Shown: positions 56,889 to 64,000 of the stretch, in pieces
Layout of the letters: each line of letters opens with the position of its first letter
Position numbering within the stretch: the stretch's first letter is position 1
NCBI RefSeq assembly: GCF_003605125.1
Contig: NZ_QPQT01000002.1
Coordinates: 124,001 to 188,000, forward strand
Origin: Shewanella algidipiscicola
GTDB taxonomy: Bacteria > Pseudomonadota > Gammaproteobacteria > Enterobacterales > Shewanellaceae
DNA length: 64,000 nucleotides
Direction: 5' to 3'
Position numbers and translations under genes: made by a program
The notes under the pieces: generated by a model
Database searches by the model: none
What the model was told of the DNA's origin: nothing
Seen by the model: only the letters and a program-made list of their open reading frames with translations

Positions 56889-57436
56889 ATGCTCATACCG
56901 TGGGCCGAGTCAAACTTATCTTGGCTCAGCAAAATCAGGTCGGTTAATTCACGTAGCGCGCCGTGGCCGCCTTTAATATGAGTGACCATATCGGCATGCT
57001 GTTTAACATAAGGGTGACCATCGGCGACACACACCGACAAACCGACTTGTTGCATCACGGGGAGGTCGACCATGTCATCGCCAATATAAGCCACCTGTTG
57101 TGGGCTGACTTGGTAGCGAGCTAATAACTCTTGATAGGGAATGAGCTTGTTGTCGACACCTTGATAAATGTGGCTAATGCCAAGGGCTGTCATACGGTCT
57201 TCGACAATTTTCGATTTGCGTCCGGTAATAATGGCCACAGGAATATCGCTAGTCAGTAGCGAGCGAACGCCATAGCCATCACGAGTGTGGAAGGTTTTCA
57301 GCTCGTCGCCAGAGTTGCTCATGTAAACTAGCCCGTCAGAAAACACGCCGTCAACGTCACAAATTAGCAGTTTAATCTGTTTAGCCTTTTGCCAGACTGA
57401 GTCAGTGATAGGGCCGTAAAAACCTTGATGCGCCAT
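56885..57436 (-). CDS. kdsC: 3-deoxy-D-manno-octulosonate 8-phosphate phosphatase KdsC
   Basis: 183 residues (E. coli 188). HAD-family site: DVDGVFSDG with Asp27 nucleophile and Asp29, TRDGYGVRSL, ITGRKSKIVEDR and the C-terminal IGDDMVDLPVM. It dephosphorylates Kdo-8-phosphate, giving Kdo for LPS. Begins 2 nt after kdsD. Confidence 0.97.
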   Translation of the reverse strand: MAHQGFYGPITDSVWQKAKQIKLLICDVDGVFSDGLVYMSNSGDELKTFHTRDGYGVRSLLTSDIPVAIITGRKSKIVEDRMTALGISHIYQGVDNKLIPYQELLARYQVSPQQVAYIGDDMVDLPVMQQVGLSVCVADGHPYVKQHADMVTHIKGGHGALRELTDLILLSQDKFDSAHGMSI

Positions 57437-57437
57437 T

Positions 57438-58415
57438 TTAAATCACTCCTGCTTTAACCATATCGAGCATGTTGAGTGCGCCAATGGGTTGCTGTTGAAG
57501 GTTAGTCACAATTAAGCCATTAATCTGCTTTTCTTCCATTATGTTAAGCGCCTCAGCAGCTAAAATACCGTCGGTAACGGTAACGCAGCCTTGGGTCATG
57601 ACTTCGCTGATGGCGGTGGTTCTGAGGTCGACTTCAGCATCGATCACGCGGCGCAGATCGCCATCGGTAAAGATACCAACCAATACAGCATTGTCATCGA
57701 TTACTGCGGTCATGCCGAGACCTTTCTTAGAGATCTCATATAATGCGTCGGTAATGCAGATGTGTTGGGGCACTATGGGCAGCTCATCGCCTTGGTGCAT
57801 CACATCGCTGACTTTTAGCAGCAATTTACGCCCTAAGCTGCCACCAGGGTGCGATAGTGCAAAATCATCTTTAGTAAAGCCTCTAGCCTGCAACAGTGCC
57901 ACAGCAAGTGCATCGCCCATCACCAAGGTCGCTGTGGTGCTGGAGGTCGGCGCTAGCCCAAGTGGACAAGCTTCTTCTGGCACTTCGATGCACAGGTGTA
58001 CCATAGCATGTTTTGCCATATTGGAGTCGGGTTTGCCTGTTACCGCAATCACTGGCAGCCCCATGCGTTTTATTACCGGCATTAGGGTTAAAATTTCACT
58101 GGCTTCCCCCGAGTTGGAAATGGCAAGAACAATATCATTTTCACTCAGAACGCCGAGATCGCCGTGGCTGGCTTCGCCGGGATGCACAAAGAAGGCAGGG
58201 GTGCCAGTACTGGCTAATGTGGCAGAAATCTTGTTGCCGATATGGCCTGATTTGCCCATGCCCATCACGATCACTTTGCCGGTGCACTTCAGAATTAACT
58301 GGCATGCTTTAGCAAATTCGCTTGAATCGACATATTGATATAGATTATCGAGGGCATTACGCTCGATATCGATAACATTGCGCCCCCATTGGCGTAGTTG
58401 ATCTGCATCTACCAT
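57438..58415 (-). CDS. kdsD: Arabinose-5-phosphate isomerase KdsD
   Basis: 325 residues (E. coli 328). SIS domain (about 35-180) with GMGKSGHIGNKISATLASTGTPAFFVHPGEASHGDLG and SNSGEASEIL, followed by two CBS domains (about 205-325). It converts ribulose-5-P to arabinose-5-P, the first step toward Kdo. First gene of the tightly packed kds-lpt stretch. Confidence 0.97.
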   Translation of the reverse strand: MVDADQLRQWGRNVIDIERNALDNLYQYVDSSEFAKACQLILKCTGKVIVMGMGKSGHIGNKISATLASTGTPAFFVHPGEASHGDLGVLSENDIVLAISNSGEASEILTLMPVIKRMGLPVIAVTGKPDSNMAKHAMVHLCIEVPEEACPLGLAPTSSTTATLVMGDALAVALLQARGFTKDDFALSHPGGSLGRKLLLKVSDVMHQGDELPIVPQHICITDALYEISKKGLGMTAVIDDNAVLVGIFTDGDLRRVIDAEVDLRTTAISEVMTQGCVTVTDGILAAEALNIMEEKQINGLIVTNLQQQPIGALNMLDMVKAGVI

Positions 58416-58457
58416 CTTGTTCTCTCTATTAAAAATCAGTTTGGGCCAGACCTGTCA

Positions 58458-59417
58458 TTAGGATTGAAAAACCAGTACCTGATAAGCGATAAAGCTCATT
58501 AACAACACTCCGCCGTGCCAAGGTTTGAGCTGACGCGACTTACCCGTTAATAGGATCAGTATGGCTAAGGCACTGCTGGTCGCCAATACCATATAAAAGT
58601 CTCGAGTGCTGGCTGCGGCATCGACAGCACCAGGGGCGATCAATGCAGGCAGCGCGAGTACTGCTAAAATATTAAATAGATTCGAGCCGACGATGTTGCC
58701 TATGGCTAAATCATCTTCTTTTTTCAGTACCCCGGCCACACAGGCGGCTAATTCTGGCAGACTGGTACCGACGGCGATAATGGTGAGACCAATCACCAGG
58801 TCCGATAAGTGGTACGCTTTAGCGATACCCACGGCGCCATTGACCATCCAATCGGCCGATAACGGCAGTAAAATAATGCCGACGACTAACCAGAGTATGG
58901 CTTTGATTGTCGGGACATCTTTGGGGATTTCACTATCAGACTCATCGGCTAACACATCGGCTTCTTTGTTATTAATAGCATGCCAAATCAGGTAGCCCAT
59001 TAAGGCTAAAAACAGCAGCATTAGGCCCGCACCCTCAATGCGCGTCAGTTGTCCGTCATGCAGGAAATACCCTGCTATCACAGTGGCGGCCAGCATCATA
59101 GGAATTTCACGCTTTAAAGTTTGCGAGCTAACGGTGATGGCACCCAGTAGGGCGGTGAGTCCGAGAATCAAACTGATGTTGGCGATGTTTGAGCCTAATA
59201 CATTACCAATGGCGGTATCGGTCATGCCTTCCATTGATGCTGTCGCGGCGACAAACATTTCTGGCGCCGAGCTGCCCATGGCAACAATCGTTAAACCAAT
59301 TAACATGGGGGGGAGGCCTAAATTGCGGGCAAAGGCCCCGGCACCATAAACGAATTTATCAGCACTCCATACTAGAGTGGCTAATCCAGCGAGCAGTAAG
59401 AAAATATTAAAAAGCAT
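58458..59417 (-). CDS. Calcium/sodium antiporter (YrbG-like)
   Basis: 319 residues from ATG at 59417 (MLFNIFLLLAGLATLVWSADKFV); the upstream frame lacks helices. Ten hydrophobic helices and two inverted alpha-repeats with the conserved MGSSAPEMFVAATAS and VGTSLPELAACVAG plus GNVLGSNIANI and GNIVGSNLFNI blocks mark the CaCA exchanger family. E. coli YrbG sits at the same place, before kdsD. Ends 42 nt before kdsD and is divergent from mlaF. Confidence 0.93.
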   Translation of the reverse strand: MLFNIFLLLAGLATLVWSADKFVYGAGAFARNLGLPPMLIGLTIVAMGSSAPEMFVAATASMEGMTDTAIGNVLGSNIANISLILGLTALLGAITVSSQTLKREIPMMLAATVIAGYFLHDGQLTRIEGAGLMLLFLALMGYLIWHAINNKEADVLADESDSEIPKDVPTIKAILWLVVGIILLPLSADWMVNGAVGIAKAYHLSDLVIGLTIIAVGTSLPELAACVAGVLKKEDDLAIGNIVGSNLFNILAVLALPALIAPGAVDAAASTRDFYMVLATSSALAILILLTGKSRQLKPWHGGVLLMSFIAYQVLVFQS

Positions 59418-59583
59418 TAAAAGTTCATTTTTGTTTGAGTGTCTGCTGCGCATTTTCGCTGGATTTGAACAAAATTGAAAGTATTGCGGCAAGATAGTGT
59501 CGATTCAGTTGTGCACAATAGGTCAATTACGTACAATTTGTCTCTTTTTGTGCCGATTTATCATGGAACATATAGGTCTTACA

Positions 59584-60411
59584 ATGATCAATGAACGAGC
59601 AGATGATGACGCCACGCCGCTAGTCGAGATTGAACATCTCGCTTTTAGTCGCGGTTCTCATGTGATTTACGAAGATGTTAGCCTGTCGATCCCGAAAGGC
59701 AAAGTCACCGCTATTATGGGTCCTAGTGGGATAGGGAAAACCACCCTGCTTAAGTTAATCGGTGGTCAATTACAGCCCGATCGCGGCAATATTAAAGTCG
59801 ATGGTATCGATGTGCATCAATGCAGTCGCAGTGAGCTGTTTGAGCTGCGTAAACGTATGAGTATGCTATTTCAAAGTGGTGCACTGTTTACCGACATGAA
59901 TGTATTCGACAATGTCGCATTTGCCTTGCGTGAGCACTCAGGCTTACCCGAGGCTATCATCAAACGCATTGTGTTGATGAAATTAGAGGCCGTAGGCCTG
60001 CGCGGCGCGGCGAAGATGATGCCCAGTGAGTTATCTGGTGGTATGCAGCGACGTGCGGCATTGGCTAGAGCCATCGCTTTAGAGCCTGAACTGATTTTAT
60101 ATGATGAGCCATTTGCGGGCCAAGATCCAATTTCTATGGGAGTATTAGTCAAGCTTATCAGGGAGTTAAGCGATGCACTTAACTTGACCTCTGTCGTGGT
60201 ATCTCACGATGTGCAAGAGGTGCTGGGGATTGCCGATTATGTCTATGTGTTGGCCGACAAGCGCATTATTGCTCATGGTACGCCTGAAGAGTTAAGGCTG
60301 GCCGATAATCCAAAGTTGAAGCAGTTTATTGGTGGGGAGCCTGATGGCCCAGTGCCATTTCATTTTCCTGCTCCAGATTACCAAAAGGAGATGTTAGGTG
60401 AGCTTAACTGA
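59584..60411 (+). CDS. mlaF: Phospholipid transport ATPase MlaF
   Basis: 275 residues from ATG at 59584 (E. coli MlaF 269). Walker A GPSGIGKT at 46-53, signature [14 protein letters not shown], Walker [16 protein letters not shown], switch His in VVSHDVQEV. It energises the MlaFEDB complex that moves phospholipids between the membranes and keeps the outer leaflet free of them. The mlaE start lies 14 nt inside its end. Confidence 0.97.
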   Translation: MINERADDDATPLVEIEHLAFSRGSHVIYEDVSLSIPKGKVTAIMGPSGIGKTTLLKLIGGQLQPDRGNIKVDGIDVHQCSRSELFELRKRMSMLFQSGALFTDMNVFDNVAFALREHSGLPEAIIKRIVLMKLEAVGLRGAAKMMPSELSGGMQRRAALARAIALEPELILYDEPFAGQDPISMGVLVKLIRELSDALNLTSVVVSHDVQEVLGIADYVYVLADKRIIAHGTPEELRLADNPKLKQFIGGEPDGPVPFHFPAPDYQKEMLGELN

Positions 60412-61183
60412 TCACATTGCTGGTATCGGCCGTAGTGCGATAGCCAGCGTGACTGGGCTTGGCAGCGCAGGATTGATGTTGTGGGGGGCGATTGCGAGAG
60501 TGCCTAAGCCGCGTAAAGGTATCCCGCTGCTAATCAAACAGTTGTACGTTATCGGTGTGCAATCTATGGTGATCATCTTGGTCTCTGGCTTGTTTATCGG
60601 TATGGTGCTTGCGCTGCAGGGCTATAATATCTTGGTGGGGTTTGGCACCGAAGATAGCCTAGGGCCTATGGTGGCGCTGAGTTTACTCAGGGAGCTTGGT
60701 CCCGTCGTCACCGCATTGCTGTTTGCTGGGCGAGCTGGCTCAGCTTTGACGGCTGAGATTGGCTTAATGAAGAGCACCGAGCAGTTGTCGAGCCTAGAGA
60801 TGATGGCCATCGATCCGCTGCGGCAGATCATCGCTCCTCGTTTTTGGGCTGGGGTGATAAGCCTACCGTTACTGGCATTAATGTTTACCGCCGTGGGGAT
60901 TTACGGTGGTCATATCGTCGGAGTGGAGTGGAAAGGGATCGATAGCGGCAGCTTCTGGTCTATTTTGCAGGCATCGGTCGAGTGGCGCCAAGATATCGTT
61001 AACTGCGTAATTAAAAGCCTAGTATTTGCTGTCGTCGTGACTTGGATAGCCTTGTATCGAGGCTATAATGTGATCCCAAATCCTGAGGGGATCAGCCGAG
61101 CGACCACCCAGACCGTGGTGCAATCGAGCCTAGCGGTATTAGCGTTAGATTTTCTGTTAACTGCAATGATGTTTGGCAGTTAA
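60398..61183 (+). CDS. mlaE: Phospholipid transport permease MlaE
   Basis: 261 residues (E. coli 260) from GTG at 60398 with AAAGGAG 7 nt upstream. Membrane helices with the MlaE-family core [64 protein letters not shown]. Inner-membrane partner of MlaF. Confidence 0.97.
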   Translation: MSLTDHIAGIGRSAIASVTGLGSAGLMLWGAIARVPKPRKGIPLLIKQLYVIGVQSMVIILVSGLFIGMVLALQGYNILVGFGTEDSLGPMVALSLLRELGPVVTALLFAGRAGSALTAEIGLMKSTEQLSSLEMMAIDPLRQIIAPRFWAGVISLPLLALMFTAVGIYGGHIVGVEWKGIDSGSFWSILQASVEWRQDIVNCVIKSLVFAVVVTWIALYRGYNVIPNPEGISRATTQTVVQSSLAVLALDFLLTAMMFGS

Positions 61184-61210
61184 TTATTGTTTGTTTATGG
61201 ATGAACTAAT

Positions 61211-61229
61211 GTACCGCACATCGCGGTAC
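61211..61229 (+). other. Stem-loop between mlaE and mlaD
   Basis: GTACCGC (61211-61217), loop of 5 nt, GCGGTAC (61223-61229). It lies in a 71-nt gap inside the operon and has no T-tract. It may be an mRNA processing or stability element. Confidence 0.45.
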
Positions 61230-61254
61230 GTATAGAATTGAGTGGTATGAGAGT

Positions 61255-61728
61255 ATGTTGACTCGGAAAATTGAACTATTAGTGGGCGTGTTTATTTTGT
61301 CTGGTTTGATGGCGTTTTTAGTGTTGGTGTTTAATGTGGCTAACATCGAAGTTAAACCAGGGCAAAGCCATTACACCCTATATGCCAAATTCACCAATAT
61401 TGGTGGTCTTAAAGTGCGCTCACCAGTTAAAGTCGGTGGTGTTGTAGTTGGACGTGTGACTCAAATCAGCTTAGATCCAACTGAACTGGTGGCCGTGGTT
61501 GAATTGGCGATGGATAAGCAGTATGAGCAGTTTCCTGAAACCAGTAGCCTGTCTATTTTAACGTCAGGCTTATTAGGTGAACAGTTTTTAGGGCTGACCC
61601 CCGGATTCGTGATGGACGATATTGGCATGCTGCAAGAGGGCGACTATATCGACGATACCCATTCCGCGTTAGTGCTCGAAGATCTGATCGGCCAGTTTTT
61701 ATATAGTGTTAAATCGAAAGACAATTAA
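61255..61728 (+). CDS. mlaD: Phospholipid-binding MCE-domain protein MlaD
   Basis: 157 residues (E. coli 183, so the C-terminal tail is shorter here). An N-terminal helix (LLVGVFILSGLMAFLVLVF) is followed by an MCE domain (about 38-117) with YAKFTNIGGLKVRSPVKVGGVVVGRV and the family SILTSGLLGEQFLGLTPG. It forms the hexameric ring on the MlaE dimer. Confidence 0.96.
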   Translation: MLTRKIELLVGVFILSGLMAFLVLVFNVANIEVKPGQSHYTLYAKFTNIGGLKVRSPVKVGGVVVGRVTQISLDPTELVAVVELAMDKQYEQFPETSSLSILTSGLLGEQFLGLTPGFVMDDIGMLQEGDYIDDTHSALVLEDLIGQFLYSVKSKDN

Positions 61729-61739
61729 TAGGGATCATT

Positions 61740-62393
61740 ATGGAACAGTTATGCAAAGTCATTTTTGCCTGCATGGCGTATTTAGTTAGCTCTGTCAGCT
61801 ATGCTGCCGACCCAGAGGTGAATACCCAAAATCCCTATGCCATGGTGGAATCGGTAGCCAATAAGACTTTTGCCCGTTTTCATCAGGATATTGACATAAT
61901 TAAGGCCAATCCTGACCACCTTAAGGTGATAGTCTCGGATGAGTTGATGCCTTATGTCGATTATAAATATGCTGCTTACAAGGTGATGGGCTCCTATTTA
62001 CGTCAGAGCACGCCAGATCAACGTGATCGTTTTGCCGAGGCTTTTAAGACCTACTTAATCGCCACCTATGCTCAAGCATTTACTGAGTATACGAACCAGA
62101 AAGTGGAATTTGCGCCGGCAAGAAGTTTTGCCGATGAAAAAATGGTCGACGTCAATGTACAGATTATCGAGCAAGGTCGTCCGCCTATTAAGCTGCAGTT
62201 TAGAGTACGTCGCCTTAAAGACGATAGCTGGAAGGCGTTTGATCTTGTCGCTGAAGGGGTGAGTTTACTCTCTTCAAAGAGTGCTGAAATCTCTAACTTG
62301 ATCCGCCAAAATGGTATTGATTCGGTGATTGAAGAGTTACTGACGCACACCAGTAACCACATTAGCTTAGGCAAATTGGAGACTAAGCTGTAA
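61740..62393 (+). CDS. mlaC: Phospholipid-binding periplasmic shuttle MlaC
   Basis: 217 residues (E. coli 211). Signal peptide ends near VSYAAD. The Tol-Tol-Ttg2 fold shows NPYAMVESVANKTFARF, VDYKYAAYKVMGSYLRQSTPDQRDRFAEAFKTYLIATYAQAF, and VRRLKDDSWKAFDLVAEGVSLL. It carries lipids between MlaA at the outer membrane and MlaD. The stop overlaps the mlaB start by 1 nt. Confidence 0.96.
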   Translation: MEQLCKVIFACMAYLVSSVSYAADPEVNTQNPYAMVESVANKTFARFHQDIDIIKANPDHLKVIVSDELMPYVDYKYAAYKVMGSYLRQSTPDQRDRFAEAFKTYLIATYAQAFTEYTNQKVEFAPARSFADEKMVDVNVQIIEQGRPPIKLQFRVRRLKDDSWKAFDLVAEGVSLLSSKSAEISNLIRQNGIDSVIEELLTHTSNHISLGKLETKL

Positions 62394-62686
62394 TGCTGAT
62401 GTTTAACAACGAAGGCAGCACTTGCTTGGTGTGCGGCGAGTTGTCACAGCAAGCGGTGATCGCGCATTGGCCTGAGGTTGAGCAGTTACTCACTTCAGAG
62501 GTATCGCAGCTCAATCTATCTGGTATCACCTATGCCGATACGGCGGGGGTGGCATTGCTGCTGCAATTGATGGCACAACAGCGTCAAGGCGGTGGTTCAT
62601 TAACCTTGAGCCAGGCACCGCTGCAATTACAAAAATTGATTGATTTATATGATTTACAAGACTTCTTCGTCGAAGAAGCCAATTAA
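62393..62686 (+). CDS. mlaB: STAS-domain protein MlaB
   Basis: 97 residues, the E. coli length. STAS fold with LNLSGITYADTAGVALLLQLMAQQ: a Thr in DTAG replaces the Ser of anti-sigma antagonists. Cytosolic partner that stabilises MlaF. Overlaps mlaC by 1 nt. Confidence 0.93.
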   Translation: MLMFNNEGSTCLVCGELSQQAVIAHWPEVEQLLTSEVSQLNLSGITYADTAGVALLLQLMAQQRQGGGSLTLSQAPLQLQKLIDLYDLQDFFVEEAN

Positions 62687-62699
62687 AGGTTACCCGTTC

Positions 62700-62957
62700 A
62701 TGGAATGTAAAGCGATTGAGCAGCTTCTGACAGAAGCGCTATCTCTAGAAGAAGTACACGTGACTCAAGATGGCACCCATTATAAAATTGTTGCCGTAGG
62801 TGAGTGTTTCGATGGCGCTAGCCGAGTGAAACAGCAGCAGATGATTTATGCCCCCTTGATGGAACAAGTGACTAGCGGTGCATTGCACGCCATCACGATA
62901 AATGCATTTACTCCAACGCAATGGAAGCGTGAAAAAATCTTCAACATGCCAGCGTAG
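62700..62957 (+). CDS. ibaG: BolA-family acid-stress protein IbaG
   Basis: 85 residues (E. coli 84) from ATG at 62700 (MECKAIEQLL), AAAGGT upstream. Matches IbaG in EVHVTQDGTHYKIVAVGECFDGASRVKQQQMIYAPLM and IHAVTINAFTP-like HAITINAFTPTQW. BolA proteins bind monothiol glutaredoxins and Fe-S clusters; the name is known for acid stress. Lies between mlaB and murA, as in E. coli. Confidence 0.95.
   Translation: MECKAIEQLLTEALSLEEVHVTQDGTHYKIVAVGECFDGASRVKQQQMIYAPLMEQVTSGALHAITINAFTPTQWKREKIFNMPA

Positions 62958-64000
<1,043 letters not shown>

Noticed and set aside
57541..58338. Long open frame on the plus strand opposite kdsD
   Set aside because: It is wholly antisense to the well-supported kdsD gene, rich in Ser/Pro/Arg as expected for a shadow frame, and has no start signal or family motif.

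Overview
The window reads as a chromosomal segment of a gammaproteobacterium, most likely Shewanella or a close relative. The evidence is protein-level: RapA, RraB, CmoM, PlsC, KdsD-KdsC-LptCAB-RpoN-Hpf-PtsN-RapZ-NPr and MlaFEDCB-IbaG-MurA all resemble enterobacterial proteins in length and sequence, and they are mixed with genes I associate with Shewanella (DUF5692 membrane proteins, a TorF-type porin, DUF3016, DUF3530, DUF2607 beside a zinc locus, a hybrid kinase beside a zinc metalloprotease). No prophage, integrase, transposase, CRISPR array, rRNA or tRNA was seen. Gene density is high, with short intergenic gaps. The genus call is from recognition, not from a database search.

Layout. 1-2860: two tandem DUF5692 integral membrane proteins (the first cut by the window edge) and a secreted barrel-like protein. 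2996-5244: a chalcone-isomerase-fold periplasmic protein and a six-helix chemoreceptor. 5337-8336: a leftward operon for a lipoprotein adaptor, ABC ATPase and ABC-2 permease (exporter). 8542-16457: mostly small or single genes, including a TorF-type porin, an HU protein, a tandem-receiver regulator, DUF4240, DUF3016, TraB/GumN and cmoM. 16600-21602: MaoC-like hydratase, fhs and an MscS-type channel. 22490-25889: a zinc locus (DUF2607, His-rich outer-membrane porin, zinc-binding protein, permease) with no ATPase. 26097-31160: plsC, rraB, a signalling pair (REC-CheC protein and PAS-GGDEF cyclase), a crotonase and a YqhA-type membrane protein. 31179-37184: DUF3530, a 267-bp MITE-like element, rapA and a PIN-PhoH protein. 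37640-43823: a large hybrid histidine kinase and a secreted zinc metalloprotease. 43972-50036: MFS transporter, rRNA-methyltransferase-like protein, lipase-like hydrolase, rarD and an FG-GAP repeat protein.

The last 14 kb is a classical cell-envelope island. Leftward from about 59.4 kb run a Ca/Na antiporter, kdsD, kdsC, lptC, lptA, lptB, rpoN, hpf, ptsN, rapZ, npr and mgtE, tightly packed with many 1-14 nt overlaps. They link Kdo synthesis and LPS transport with sigma-54 and the nitrogen phosphotransferase system. Rightward from 59.6 kb run mlaF, mlaE, mlaD, mlaC, mlaB, ibaG and murA (cut by the window edge), covering outer-membrane lipid asymmetry and the first committed step of peptidoglycan synthesis.

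No clear new defence or mobile system was found. The items most worth a second look are the DUF5692 locus, the zinc importer that lacks its ATPase, the MITE at 32162-32428, the branched inverted-repeat region at 3565-3717, a Pho-box-like site upstream of the PhoH gene, and a set of hairpins without T-tracts between convergent genes.
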